From NCBI GenBank assembly GCA_902788315.1, contig CADAJS010000018.1:34713-98712 (forward strand): a stretch of DNA of 64,000 bases, written 5' to 3'. Below, piece by piece: positions 53,733-63,279 of this stretch (positions are counted from its first letter, which is position 1; the number at the start of each line of letters is the position of its first letter). Source of the stretch: an uncultured Bacteroidales bacterium. Lineage in GTDB: Bacteria; Bacteroidota; Bacteroidia; Bacteroidales; Bacteroidaceae. The notes beneath the pieces were generated by a model, which was not told the DNA's origin, ran no database searches, and saw only the letters and a list, made by a program, of their open reading frames with translations. The translations under genes were made by a program, and so were the position numbers.

Positions 53733-54791
53733 ATGGACATACACACGATTACAGAAGAAGCCATCACGCTGCTGTGCCAGCTCATCGGCACGCCGCGCAT
53801 CAGCCGTCAGGAGACGGAGGCAGCCGACTTGTTACAGACTTTCATGACCCGGCGCTGCGGGCTTGACGTCTGCCGCTCGGGCAACAACCTGTGGACCATT
53901 GCGCCCGGTTACGACGCTTCGCGCCCCACGCTTTTGCTGAATGCCCACATCGACACCGTTCGACCCACGGCGGCATGGACACGCAATCCCCATGAGCCGG
54001 TGCGCGAGGGAGATCGCATCTACGGTCTGGGCTCCAACGACGACGGGGCCAGCCTGGTCTGCTTGCTCCAAGTGTTCCGTCTGCTGTGCCAGCGGGGCGG
54101 GATGCCCTGCAACGTCATCTATCTGGCCAGTGCCGAGGAGGAGGTGAGCGGGCGCGACGGCATCGAGAGTGTCCTGCCACAGCTGCCACCCATCAGCGTG
54201 GCTCTCGTGGGCGAACCCACGGGCATGCAGCCCGCCATTGCCGAGAAGGGGCTGATGGTGCTCGACGTCACCTGTCATGGCCGTTCTGGCCATGCGGCGC
54301 GCGACGAGGGAGACAATGCCATCTACCATGCTCTGGACGACATACAGTGGTTCCGCACCCACCAGTGGCCGCGCGTCTCACCGCTGCTGGGGGCCGTGAA
54401 GATGTCCGTCACCATCGTCAATGCCGGTACGCAACACAATGTAGTGCCCGAACGGTGTACGTTCACCGTTGACGTGCGGTCCAATGAGTTGTATTCCAAT
54501 GCCGAATTGCTGGAGGCCATCCGTCCTCACGTGCAGGGCGACGTTGTGGCTCGCTCCCTGCGGCTGGGTTCGTCGTCCATTCCCGAAAGCCATCCCCTTG
54601 TGCAGCGTGCCATTGCTCTGGGCCGCACGCCCTTCGGCTCTCCCACGCTCAGCGACCAGGCCCTCATGCCCTTCCCAAGCATGAAGATGGGCCCGGGACA
54701 GAGCAGCCGCAGCCATACGGCCGACGAATACATTCTGGAAGAGGAGATTGCCGAAGCCATCTCGCTCTACCTCTCCCTCCTGATTCCCTGA
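53733..54791 (+). CDS. argE: M20 deacylase of arginine synthesis (acetyl/succinylornithine deacetylase type)
   Basis: The 352-residue M20 peptidase-fold enzyme has metal ligands His72 and Asp74 (NAHIDTVRP), Asp103 (GSNDDGAS) and Glu135/Glu136 (SAEEE). It also shows VGEPTGMQPAIAEKGL and the terminal SSRSHTADEYI of the Bacteroidales ArgE group. That group is thought to act on N-succinylornithine rather than N-acetylornithine. ATG 53733 is preferred over the open frame to 53517, which runs through a tandem repeat. Confidence 0.86.
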   Translation: MDIHTITEEAITLLCQLIGTPRISRQETEAADLLQTFMTRRCGLDVCRSGNNLWTIAPGYDASRPTLLLNAHIDTVRPTAAWTRNPHEPVREGDRIYGLGSNDDGASLVCLLQVFRLLCQRGGMPCNVIYLASAEEEVSGRDGIESVLPQLPPISVALVGEPTGMQPAIAEKGLMVLDVTCHGRSGHAARDEGDNAIYHALDDIQWFRTHQWPRVSPLLGAVKMSVTIVNAGTQHNVVPERCTFTVDVRSNELYSNAELLEAIRPHVQGDVVARSLRLGSSSIPESHPLVQRAIALGRTPFGSPTLSDQALMPFPSMKMGPGQSSRSHTADEYILEEEIAEAISLYLSLLIP

Positions 54792-54842
54792 GTTCACGGA
54801 TTCCTTACGGTATTAGTGCATAGTGCCCAGCGCTATGCGATG

Positions 54843-55187
54843 TCATCTGTTCCACAGCAGGGTACCGTCTGCAGCCTGACCCGCAGCCTCCACCTCGATC
54901 TGTGTCGCGCTGTCTATCGATGTTGCCGGTGTTGTCTCTTCCTCCCATTCCACATTCTTCTGATGGGTGTGGTAGTAGCAATATGGCTTCACAAAGCGGG
55001 GATAGGGCCACGACACATAGGGTAGATAGCGTGCATTCTCGGTGTCCATGCCATTGTCCAGCTTCCGCTGATGGTGGAGCGCGAGTTCAGTGGGTGAGCC
55101 TGCCATCTGTACCCATGTGTAGGGCGTCTTCCTATCCTTCCATTGTGTGGTGTCTGCGGCAGAGAGGAAAAGGGATGCGATGCACAA
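54843..55187 (-). CDS. Hypothetical protein, probably 5'-truncated
   Basis: The 114-residue frame has no ATG and begins at TTG 55187 with LCIASLFLSAAD, which looks like the end of a signal peptide. The rest (TYVQM-like, Trp/Tyr/His-rich, PYCYYHTHQ) looks protein-like. No family is recognised. The upstream bases enter a palindromic element at 55220-55203 from the same repeat family, so the true start and signal peptide may have been lost. The alternative is a chance frame. Confidence 0.4.
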   Translation of the reverse strand: MCIASLFLSAADTTQWKDRKTPYTWVQMAGSPTELALHHQRKLDNGMDTENARYLPYVSWPYPRFVKPYCYYHTHQKNVEWEEETTPATSIDSATQIEVEAAGQAADGTLLWNR

Positions 55188-55202
55188 GGAAGGGGGGCAA
55201 AT

Positions 55203-55264
55203 TTTATCACGTGTGATAAAAGGCGATGAGGCGTGCTGCGCGAGACTTTATCACACGTGATAAA
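55203..55264. repeat. Pair of TTTATCAC-nn-GTGATAAA palindromes, 44-bp spacing
   Basis: Cores at 55203-55220 (centre GT) and 55247-55264 (centre AC), separated by 26 nt. The spacer (GGCGATGAGGCGTGCTGCGC...) is the reverse complement of that at 1749-1774, where the cores have TTTCCCAC/GTGGGAAA arms. It lies 27 bases beyond the sufB stop. Confidence 0.9.
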
Positions 55265-55291
55265 ACAATGAGGGGCGTGCTGCTATTCCGA

Positions 55292-56749
55292 CTATCCCAC
55301 ACTGCCTTCGAGGCTGACGCCAAGGAGCTTCTGTGCCTCGACGGCAAATTCCATGGGGAGCTTGTTGAGCACGTCCTTGGCATAGCCGTTCACGATGAGG
55401 CCCACGGCATCCTCGGTGGAGATGCCACGCTGGTTGCAGTAGAAGAGCTGGTCCTCGCTGATCTTGCTCGTCGTTGCTTCGTGCTCCACCACTGCCGAAT
55501 CGTTCTGCACGTCCATGTAGGGGAAGGTGTGCGCGCCGCACTGGTCGCCCAGAAGGAGCGAGTCGCACGAGCTGTAGTTGCGGGCTCCCTCGGCCCGGCT
55601 GCCCACACGCACCAATCCGCGATAGGAGTTCTGGCTGCGTCCGGCGCTGATACCCTTGGAGATGATGGTGCTGCGCGTGCGCTGTCCGAGATGAATCATC
55701 TTGGTGCCCGTGTCGGCCTGTTGGTGATGGTTGGTGACGGCCACACTGTAGAACTCGGCCTGGCTGTCGTCGCCGGAGAGGATGCAGCTGGGGTATTTCC
55801 AAGTGATGGCGCTGCCTGTCTCCACCTGCGTCCATGAGAGTCGGCTACGGGCTCCGCGCAGGTGGCCGCGCTTGGTGACGAGGTTGAGCACTCCGCCCCG
55901 TCCCTCGCTGTCGCCGGGATACCAGTTCTGCACGGTCGAGTACTTGACCTCGGCATCCTCGCCCACGACAATCTCGACGATGGCGGCATGAAGCTGGTTC
56001 TCGTCGCGCATGGGAGCGGTACATCCCTCGAGGTAGCTGACGTAGGATCGGTCGTCACAGACGATGAGCGTACGTTCAAACTGGCCAGTGCCGCGTGCAT
56101 TGATGCGGAAATAGGTGGAGAGTTCCATGGGGCAGCGTACGTCGCGCGGGATATAGACGAACGAGCCGTCGCTGAAGACGGCGCTGTTCAGGGCGGCATA
56201 GAAATTGTCGCGATAGGGGACGACGGTGCCCAGGTATTGGCGCACCAGGTCGGGGTGTTCGCGCACGGCTTCGCTGATGGAGCAGAAGATGATGCCCTTC
56301 TCACGAAGTTTCTCGCGGAAGGTGGTCTTCACGCTCACCGAGTCCATCACGGCATCGACAGCCGTTCCGCTCAGGGCCATGCGCTCCTCGAGGGGAATGC
56401 CCAGCTTGTCGAACGTCTTCATCAGCTCGGGGTCTATCTCGGCAGCCTTTCCTTCGGCCGACGGACGCTTGTGGGTGGGGTCGGCATAATAGGAGATGTC
56501 CTGGAAATCCACTTGGGGCATCTGGAGGTGGCCCCAGGTGGGGGGCTCCAACGTGAGCCAGTAGCGATAGGCCTGCAGGCGGAAGTCCAGCAGCCAGTCG
56601 GGTTCGCCCTTCTTCTGCGAGATGAGGCGCACTACGTCCTCCGAGAGGCCCTTGTCGATAATCTCGGTGTGGACATCGGTGGTAAACCCGTAGGCATACT
56701 TCTTCTCCGCCACTTCGCGAACGAGGGCGTTGTCATTCTCTTCCATCAT
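55292..56749 (-). CDS. sufB: Fe-S cluster assembly protein SufB
   Basis: The 485-residue scaffold component of the SufBCD complex shows the [14 protein letters not shown] and [15 protein letters not shown] segments of the family and the terminal EGSVG. It assembles Fe-S clusters in the cytoplasm. ATG 56749 overlaps the cvpA stop as ATGA. In Bacteroidales the order is usually followed by sufC and sufD. Here sufB is followed only by the palindrome pair and a doubtful short frame, so the rest of the suf operon has moved or is lost from this locus. Confidence 0.94.
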   Translation of the reverse strand: MMEENDNALVREVAEKKYAYGFTTDVHTEIIDKGLSEDVVRLISQKKGEPDWLLDFRLQAYRYWLTLEPPTWGHLQMPQVDFQDISYYADPTHKRPSAEGKAAEIDPELMKTFDKLGIPLEERMALSGTAVDAVMDSVSVKTTFREKLREKGIIFCSISEAVREHPDLVRQYLGTVVPYRDNFYAALNSAVFSDGSFVYIPRDVRCPMELSTYFRINARGTGQFERTLIVCDDRSYVSYLEGCTAPMRDENQLHAAIVEIVVGEDAEVKYSTVQNWYPGDSEGRGGVLNLVTKRGHLRGARSRLSWTQVETGSAITWKYPSCILSGDDSQAEFYSVAVTNHHQQADTGTKMIHLGQRTRSTIISKGISAGRSQNSYRGLVRVGSRAEGARNYSSCDSLLLGDQCGAHTFPYMDVQNDSAVVEHEATTSKISEDQLFYCNQRGISTEDAVGLIVNGYAKDVLNKLPMEFAVEAQKLLGVSLEGSVG

Positions 56750-57222
56750 AAAGCATTCATAAAAGACGTGTAGAAGGCCTCGGAGAAGGACTTCAACATC
56801 ATGGCCATGAACGAGGTGTCCAGTGTCCCGTCCGGGAACATCTTGCTGGCCATCATGGCCCATACCACGGCGCCCAGCAGCAGTGCGTACTTAAAGATGC
56901 TGAACAGGGCGCCCACTATCTTGTTCACCTTGCCCACGATGATTATCTTGTCCAGCACGGTGGAGACCACCTCGCCCAGCAGGCAGAGGATGGCGGGAAC
57001 CACCACCCAGATGGCCACGAAGGCAAGGCCTGTGGCCACACCGGGATTGCCTCCCAGATGGGGTGCCCACGTCTCGCCCAGCACACCGCAGAACATCCGT
57101 GCCAGCACAAGGCCGGCCAGGATGCCTACAATGGAGACCACCTGCTTGATGACTCCAAGCCGCCAGCCCCGGAAGGCGGCGGCAAGGAGTAATGCTATCA
57201 GAATCCAATCGACGACTTGCAT
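56746..57222 (-). CDS. cvpA: CvpA family membrane protein
   Basis: The 158-residue protein has four hydrophobic segments and the CvpA start [18 protein letters not shown]. It belongs to the colicin V production family, whose molecular role is unsettled. ATG 57222 overlaps the infB stop (TGATG); a GTG at 57225 is also in frame. It sits in the rimP-nusA-infB-cvpA-sufB unit. Confidence 0.88.
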   Translation of the reverse strand: MQVVDWILIALLLAAAFRGWRLGVIKQVVSIVGILAGLVLARMFCGVLGETWAPHLGGNPGVATGLAFVAIWVVVPAILCLLGEVVSTVLDKIIIVGKVNKIVGALFSIFKYALLLGAVVWAMMASKMFPDGTLDTSFMAMMLKSFSEAFYTSFMNAL

Positions 57223-60200
57223 CACAGTTTGGCTTTAACTTCGATTTCCTGGAAGGTCTCGAGCATATCGCCCTGGCGCAGGTCGTTGTAGTTGACAAGC
57301 GAGATACCGCACTCGAAGTTGGTGCTCACCTCCTTGACGTCGTCCTTGAAACGCTTCAGGGCATTGATGGCACCGGTGAAGACGACGATACCGTCGCGGA
57401 TGACGCGAGCCTTGTTCGAGCGGCTTACCTTGCCGTCCACCACATAGGCGCCGGCCACTGTGCCCACCTTGCTGATGTGGTACACCTCGCGTACCTCCAA
57501 CTGGGCCGTGACCTCCTCCTTGATTTCGGGCGAAAGCATGCCCTCCATAGCGTCGCGTACCTCCTCGATGGCATCGTAGATGACGCTGTAGAGGCGGATG
57601 TCCACCTCCATCTGGTCGGCCAGCTTGCGGGCGGCCTGTGAGGGACGCACCTGGAAGCCTACGATGATGCAGTTCTCGGCAGCGGCGGCCATGTTCACGT
57701 CGGTCTCGCTGATCTGGCCCACGGCCTTGTAGATGACGTTCACCTGAATCTTCTCTGTCGAGAGTTTTATCAGCGAGTCGCTCAGGGCCTCGATGGATCC
57801 GTCCACGTCGCCCTTGACTATCAGGTTCAGCTCCTTGAAGTCGCCCAGTGCGATACGGCGTCCCAGCTCGTTCAGGTCGAAGCGCTTCATCGTGCGCAGT
57901 CCCTGTTCGCGAGCCAGCTGTTCGCGCTTGTTGGCAATCTCGCGTGCCTCCTGGTCGCTGTCCATCACATGGAACGCATCGCCGGCCTGCGGGGCACCAT
58001 TCAGTCCGAGCACGGTGGCTGCCTGGCTGGGACCGATTTCCTGTACGCGCTGGCCGCGCTCGTTGAGCATTGCCTTCACACGTCCGTAGTTGGTACCGGC
58101 CAGCAGGATATCGCCCACGTGGAGCGTACCGTTGCTCACGAGCACGGTGGCTACGTAGCCACGTCCCTTGTCGAGGCTCGACTCGATGATGGAGCCGGTG
58201 GCCTTACGGTTGGGATTGGCCTTGAGGTCGAGCATCTCTGCTTCGAGCAGCACCTTCTCGAGCAGTTCGGGCACGCCGATACCCTTCTTTGCGCTGATGT
58301 CCTGGCTCTGGTACTTGCCGCCCCAGTCCTCCACGAGGAAGTTCATATTGGCCAGTCCCTCCTTGATCTTTTCGGGATTGGCCGCAGGCTTGTCTATCTT
58401 GTTGATGGCAAAGACGATGGGTACATTGGCAGCCTGGGCATGTGCGATGGCTTCCTTTGTCTGCGGCATGATGTCGTCATCAGCTGCAATGATGATGATG
58501 GCAATGTCCGTCACCTGAGCACCACGGGCACGCATGGCGGTGAAAGCCTCGTGGCCGGGAGTATCCAGGAAGGTGACGTGGCGTCCGTCATCGAGCGTCA
58601 CGTTATAGGCTCCGATATGCTGGGTGATGCCACCTGCCTCACCGGCGATGACATTCGTGTTGCGGATGTAGTCGAGCAGGCTGGTCTTACCATGATCCAC
58701 ATGGCCCATGACCGTGACGATGGGAGCGCGTGGTATCAGGTCTTCCTCGCTGTCCTCTGTCTCGGTGACTGCCTCGCTCACCTCGGCACTCACATATACC
58801 GTCTTGAAACCGAACTCGTCGGCCACCAGGTTGATGGTTTCTGCATCCATTCGCTGGTTGATGCTCACCATGATGCCGATGCTCATGCAGGTGGCAATGA
58901 CCTGTGTTACGGGCACGTTCATCATCGTGGCCAGCTCGTTGGCGGTCACAAATTCGGTAAGTTTCAGTGTCTTGCTCTCGGCCGATGCCTGTTCCATCTG
59001 CTCCTCCATGCCGGCACGGAAGGCGTCGCGCTTCTCACGACGATACTTGGCACCCTTGCCCATCTTGCTGTTCTTGCTGGTCAGGCGTGCCAGTGTCTCG
59101 CGTACGTGCTTTGCCACTTCCTCGTCGCTCACGTCGGGAGTGATGACTGGCTGCTTCGGATGGTTCTTCTGCTTGTTCTTGCTCTTGCCGCCACCCTGCT
59201 GAGGCTGATTGCCTCCCTGCGGCTTATTCTTGCCGCCGCCCGACTGCTGTTGCTGGGCTGCTACGGCATTTACATCGACACGTTCCTTGCCCACACGCAG
59301 ACGCTTCTTGCGGTCACCGCTCTGTGCTGTGCTGCCAGGCGTTGCTCCACCGTGGTTGCGGTTCTTCTCCTCACGTTCCTTGCGTTTCTCCTCGCGGCTC
59401 TTCTTCTTGGGGCGCGTGCTCTGGTTGATGGTCGAGAGGTCGATGTGGCCCTTGACCGTGATGGAGGGAGTCACTTGAGTGGAGGGAGTCAGGCGGAACA
59501 CGCCGTCCACCTCCGTACCTTTCACCACACTGCCCTTACGTCCCACGAGCGTGATCTCCTGAGGCTCGGAATCGGCCTGCGGTGCTTTGCTTTCGGGTGT
59601 CGGAGACGCTGTCTCCGGTGCGGGTGCAGGCGTCTCGGCCTTGGGAGCCGCAGCCTCGGGCTTCTTCTCCGGTTCGGGCTGAGGAGCCGGTTTGACTTCG
59701 GGCTTCTTCTCCGGTTCGGGCTGTGGAGCGGGAGCCGGTTTGGCTTCAGGCTTTGTCTCCGGCTTGGGTCCCGGCTTGGGTTCTGGCTTCGGAGCGGGCT
59801 TGGGCGCAGGTTCGGGCTTGGGCGCAGGTTCGGGCTTGGGCGCAGGCTCAGGCTTGGGCGCAGGCTCAGGCTTGGGTGCTGGCTTGGGAGCCGCTGGACG
59901 ATGTGGTGCATCCAGGTCGATCTTGCCCAGCACCTTCGGACCCTCCACGACAGGCATCTTCACCTCGGGGGCCTCACTCTCGCGCTTGGGGCGCGAGGCA
60001 GCCTTGCGTTCCTTGCTCATCTCCTGACGCTGCTGGATGAGCTGCGAGGCTTCGTTCTTCAATCCGATGTCCTTGTTGAACTCCTTTATCAGAAGTTCAT
60101 ACTGCTCCTCGGAGATCTTCGTGTTCGGATTTGCTTCGACGTCTGGGAATCCCTTTTTCTGTAGGAAATCGACGGCCGTCTGAAGCCCGACGTTGCATTC

Positions 60201-60230
60201 CTTTGTTACCTTTATTAGTCTTATACTCAT
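57222..60230 (-). CDS. infB: Translation initiation factor IF-2
   Basis: The 1002-residue GTPase brings initiator tRNA to the 30S subunit. An N-terminal IF2 domain (about 1-50) is followed by a long Pro/Lys/Glu-rich low-complexity region (about 80-230) with hexapeptide repeats (PEPAPK type). The second IF2_N domain, G domain with GHVDHGKT (509-516) and NKID, and domains II-IV follow. The repetitive stretch has an 18-bp DNA repeat and likely varies in length between strains. Operon member. Confidence 0.95.
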   Translation of the reverse strand: MSIRLIKVTKECNVGLQTAVDFLQKKGFPDVEANPNTKISEEQYELLIKEFNKDIGLKNEASQLIQQRQEMSKERKAASRPKRESEAPEVKMPVVEGPKVLGKIDLDAPHRPAAPKPAPKPEPAPKPEPAPKPEPAPKPEPAPKPAPKPEPKPGPKPETKPEAKPAPAPQPEPEKKPEVKPAPQPEPEKKPEAAAPKAETPAPAPETASPTPESKAPQADSEPQEITLVGRKGSVVKGTEVDGVFRLTPSTQVTPSITVKGHIDLSTINQSTRPKKKSREEKRKEREEKNRNHGGATPGSTAQSGDRKKRLRVGKERVDVNAVAAQQQQSGGGKNKPQGGNQPQQGGGKSKNKQKNHPKQPVITPDVSDEEVAKHVRETLARLTSKNSKMGKGAKYRREKRDAFRAGMEEQMEQASAESKTLKLTEFVTANELATMMNVPVTQVIATCMSIGIMVSINQRMDAETINLVADEFGFKTVYVSAEVSEAVTETEDSEEDLIPRAPIVTVMGHVDHGKTSLLDYIRNTNVIAGEAGGITQHIGAYNVTLDDGRHVTFLDTPGHEAFTAMRARGAQVTDIAIIIIAADDDIMPQTKEAIAHAQAANVPIVFAINKIDKPAANPEKIKEGLANMNFLVEDWGGKYQSQDISAKKGIGVPELLEKVLLEAEMLDLKANPNRKATGSIIESSLDKGRGYVATVLVSNGTLHVGDILLAGTNYGRVKAMLNERGQRVQEIGPSQAATVLGLNGAPQAGDAFHVMDSDQEAREIANKREQLAREQGLRTMKRFDLNELGRRIALGDFKELNLIVKGDVDGSIEALSDSLIKLSTEKIQVNVIYKAVGQISETDVNMAAAAENCIIVGFQVRPSQAARKLADQMEVDIRLYSVIYDAIEEVRDAMEGMLSPEIKEEVTAQLEVREVYHISKVGTVAGAYVVDGKVSRSNKARVIRDGIVVFTGAINALKRFKDDVKEVSTNFECGISLVNYNDLRQGDMLETFQEIEVKAKL
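59793..59882. repeat. 18-bp in-frame tandem repeat inside infB
   Basis: About five copies of an 18-bp unit (TTCGGGCTTGGGCGCAGG and close variants) encode six-residue PEPAPK-like steps at about residues 117-146 of IF-2. Confidence 0.8.
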
Positions 60231-60247
60231 ATTCTCCCTCCTATGGT

Positions 60248-61504
60248 TTAGTCTTCAAACTCTGCATTCAGTATCCTCAGCACTTCATCCACGGTCTCTT
60301 CCTCGAGGTCGGCCCGTTGTATGAGGCTTTCACGCGGCACTTCCAGTACGTCGCGAGCGGTGTTCAGGCCAATCTTCTTCAGTTCGTCGATGATCCACGG
60401 CTCGATGTCGTCGGTAAACTCGTCCAGGCTTACGTCATCCTCGTCCACATTCTCCACCTCACGGAATACGTCGATGGTGTAGCCCGTCAGCATGCTGGCC
60501 AGCTTGATGTTGAGGCCTCCCTTGCCAATGGCCAGGGATACCTGATCCGGATCGAGGAATACCTCAGCCTTCTTCTCCTCCTCGTTCAGCACCACGCTGT
60601 TCACGCGTGCCGGACCCAGTGCGCGGGTAATCATCAGCTGGGGATTAGACGTCCAGGTAATGACGTCGATATTCTCGCCACGCAGTTCGCGTACGATGCC
60701 ATGCACACGGCTTCCCTTCACGCCGACGCAGGCTCCCACGGGGTCGATACGCTCGTCGTAGCTCTCTACGGCCACCTTGGCACGCTCGCCGGGGATGCGG
60801 GCAATCTTGTGAATCGTGATGAGTCCGTCCTGTATCTCGGGCACCTCGGCCTCCAGCATACGCTGCATGAAGGCGGGATCCGTACGGCTCAGGATGATGC
60901 GGGGGTTGCCATTGGTGTTCTCCACACGCGAGATGACGGCGCGTGCCGTCTCGCCCTTGCGGAAGAAGTCGCCTGGTATCTGTTCTGTACGGGGCAGCAG
61001 CAGCTCGTTGCCTTCATCGTCAAGGAGCAGTGTCTCGCGTTTCCAGTTCTGGTACACCTCGGCGCTGACTATCTCGCCGATACGGTCCTTGTATTGGTTG
61101 TAGAGCGTGTCGTGCTCCAGCTCCAGGATGCGGCTGGCCAGCGTCTGGCGCAGGGTGAGGATGGCACGGCGGCCAAAGTCGGCAAAGTTCACCTGCTGGC
61201 TCACTTCCTCGCCTACCTCGTAGTCATCCTCCACCTCGCGTGCCTCACTGAGCGAAATCTGCATGTTGTCATCCGTCACCTCGCCATCGGGCACCACGGT
61301 GCGGTTGCGGTAGATTTCAAAGTCGCCCTTGTCGGGATTGACGATGACGTCATAGTTCTCGTCGCTGCCATATATCTTGGCAATGACACTGCGGAAGCAC
61401 TCTTCGAGTACGCTCACCAGGGTGGCACGGTCAATGTTCTTCGTCTCCTTGAACTCTGCAAAGGAGTCAATCAGGTTTACTGTTTCTTTCTTCTTGGTAG
61501 CCAT
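60248..61504 (-). CDS. nusA: Transcription termination/antitermination factor NusA
   Basis: The 418-residue protein contains the NusA N-terminal domain, S1 domain and KH domains with the conserved [17 protein letters not shown] and IGKGGLN segments. It binds RNA polymerase and nascent RNA. It lacks the C-terminal acidic repeats of E. coli, as is common outside proteobacteria. It lies 6 bases after rimP and 17 bases before infB. Confidence 0.95.
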   Translation of the reverse strand: MATKKKETVNLIDSFAEFKETKNIDRATLVSVLEECFRSVIAKIYGSDENYDVIVNPDKGDFEIYRNRTVVPDGEVTDDNMQISLSEAREVEDDYEVGEEVSQQVNFADFGRRAILTLRQTLASRILELEHDTLYNQYKDRIGEIVSAEVYQNWKRETLLLDDEGNELLLPRTEQIPGDFFRKGETARAVISRVENTNGNPRIILSRTDPAFMQRMLEAEVPEIQDGLITIHKIARIPGERAKVAVESYDERIDPVGACVGVKGSRVHGIVRELRGENIDVITWTSNPQLMITRALGPARVNSVVLNEEEKKAEVFLDPDQVSLAIGKGGLNIKLASMLTGYTIDVFREVENVDEDDVSLDEFTDDIEPWIIDELKKIGLNTARDVLEVPRESLIQRADLEEETVDEVLRILNAEFED

Positions 61505-61510
61505 TATCGT

Positions 61511-61978
61511 TTATTTTATTTTAATCAGGTATTTGGTGTATGCCACGTCGTCGAAGGCAAAGTGTCGGGGAACCTCCCGGCTCACGGGGCGTTTCTTTCC
61601 CTCCTCCTTCACTTTCTCCTCCACGCTGATGGTAAACCCGTCGTCCTCCACAGAGAGCAGTACTCCACGCAGCTTTCGCCCGTCGGCCGTCTGCGTCTCC
61701 ACCAACTTGCCCACGTGGTTCTCGTACTGGCGCTTCACGCGGAAGGGCTGGCCCAGTCCGGCACTGCCCACTTCCAGTTCATAGTCCTCGGCATTACGGT
61801 CAAGGCGCGACTCGATGTGACGGCTCAGGTCGGCACAGTCCTCTATCCACACCCCGTCGGCATGATCGATAACCACCACGATGCGGTCGTCGCTGCTGAC
61901 ACTCAGGTCCACCAGGAAATACTCTTTACCCTCAAGCCATTCCTCGACGGCTTTCTGTACTGCATTCTTGTCTATCAT
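61511..61978 (-). CDS. rimP: Ribosome maturation factor RimP
   Basis: The 155-residue protein assists 30S assembly. It shows the two-domain pattern with VVVIDHADGVWIEDCADLSR and ELEVGSAGLGQPF. It is the first gene of the rimP-nusA-infB-cvpA-sufB unit, driven by the promoter at 62051-62082. Confidence 0.93.
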   Translation of the reverse strand: MIDKNAVQKAVEEWLEGKEYFLVDLSVSSDDRIVVVIDHADGVWIEDCADLSRHIESRLDRNAEDYELEVGSAGLGQPFRVKRQYENHVGKLVETQTADGRKLRGVLLSVEDDGFTISVEEKVKEEGKKRPVSREVPRHFAFDDVAYTKYLIKIK

Positions 61979-62050
61979 CTGACGCTACATTAATTAATAT
62001 AAAGAAAAGTGAGGAACCTTTCGGAGCCCCTCACATTCATCTTTCGGCTG

Positions 62051-62082
62051 CAAAGTTAGGCATTTTCAGCCTATACACCAAA
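62051..62082 (-). promoter_or_regulatory. Promoter of the rimP-nusA-infB operon
   Basis: Minus strand TTTG (62082-62079), 20 nt, TAACTTTG (62058-62051), a full consensus. The leader is about 65 nt. Confidence 0.75.
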
Positions 62083-62272
62083 CTTTTTCCGCATTTTTAT
62101 GTGCCACAAGGCGGCAAAACTGTAAATCGACGCCAAATTTCGGGCTCCCACGGTGAGAATCCCGAATCGTTCAATAGCGTTATGAAGATAATAACGTTTA
62201 TTGGGGGGGAGTAGATGTCTTGCCGCCTTTGAAGGCTTTGGTGGGGTTCCATTGTAACCGAAAAGTGGCAGA

Positions 62273-62435
62273 GACGAGCTCAAGAACATCGCACAGATTG
62301 AACACTCAAGACACAGGTCTGTCTGCAACTTCGCTGCCAACCTGTTGGGAGCAGTTGCTGCCTACTGCTACTTCCCCCAAGAAACCATCGATACAGGTGG
62401 TCAGAGTGTTTGATAATCAACTTACTCTCTTCTGA
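62273..62435 (+). pseudogene. C-terminal relic of an IS982-like transposase
   Basis: The plus frame from 62273 reads DELKNIAQIEHSRHRS and continues through NFAANLLGAVAAYCYF. After the C run at 62374-62378 the match continues in another frame with PKKPSI to FDNQLTLF and the stop at 62433-62435. This is the conserved end of IS982-family transposases, with a one-base frameshift and no catalytic region. No terminal repeats are identifiable. It marks an old insertion between the rimP promoter and the AT-rich genes. Confidence 0.75.
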
Positions 62436-62564
62436 ATCATTTTCGTCGAACTCACGTTAATCTACCTTTTTCGCGGTTTTAATGACCGATTTAGGGTAAA
62501 CAACATACATGAACGATTTAACGAATTTATTTGCACATGAGAATCTGATTTATTAAATGATTCC
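62436..62564. other. AT-rich gap
   Basis: Nothing recognisable. The base composition changes from GC-rich to AT-rich here. Confidence 0.4.
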
Positions 62565-63188
62565 TTAATATGGGGAATTCCAAGGTCCACCATAAGGATA
62601 TGTAATTCCACCATTGAAGTAATGGTATGCGATGGAAACCACCTCCTTTCCGTTTTCGCTCAATAAACCAAGAAGGAAAATATACTTCTGCTCAAGTTCT
62701 TTGTCATATATAAGGTTTGACCAAAAGAATTGCCAAAATTGCATTTGGTGACCTTTTTGTAGCTTCTCAATAAAGTGCAGGAATCTTTTTGTCATCTTCT
62801 CTGACTGAAACATTTTTCTTCGTATAATGTTTTGCAATAATGCAGGGGCATCCGCATCTTTCATCGCTCCAAGTGACAAATAAATTAGCCTCTCTATATA
62901 AACAGAATCATCTATCATATTAAGATTTTCAAAAGCACTCAAATGACTGTCATACTCCTCATATAAACTTGTTGGACTAAGTCCATAGGTTTTTATGAAT
63001 TCATACCAGTTACTTGGAAACGCCTTGAAGAATCGCATCTGAGCCTGTTGGGAGTTGTTCTTCTGCAATGCCTCAAATGCCGAGCAAATTTCCGAATAAT
63101 CCCCCGAGAATCCATTGGCAAAACAATTTGCAGAGAAAAAGATCTCGAAGACTAATACAACTTTCCATCTAATAACAATTGTTTTCAT
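62565..63188 (-). CDS. AT-rich hypothetical exported protein
   Basis: The 207-residue product has an N-terminal hydrophobic segment (about residues 7-24) that may be a signal peptide, then a helical, aromatic-rich domain without motifs I know. Codon use is markedly more A/T-rich than the rest of the window, consistent with recent acquisition. It lies 91 bases after the next upstream gene on the same strand. Function unknown. Confidence 0.6.
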   Translation of the reverse strand: MKTIVIRWKVVLVFEIFFSANCFANGFSGDYSEICSAFEALQKNNSQQAQMRFFKAFPSNWYEFIKTYGLSPTSLYEEYDSHLSAFENLNMIDDSVYIERLIYLSLGAMKDADAPALLQNIIRRKMFQSEKMTKRFLHFIEKLQKGHQMQFWQFFWSNLIYDKELEQKYIFLLGLLSENGKEVVSIAYHYFNGGITYPYGGPWNSPY

Positions 63189-63279
63189 AAGACTTGAATT
63201 ATTTTAAATATCGCAGCATTATAGTTCAACTTCATTAATAAAGTGCCTGGGCAAAAAGAAGTTCTTTATCTTCACGGTT

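Noticed and set aside
57969..60164. 731-codon plus-strand frame opposite infB, and a 620-codon one opposite nusA/rimP
   Set aside because: Both are shadows over unmistakable essential genes; their composition is Leu/His/Gly-rich and motif-free.
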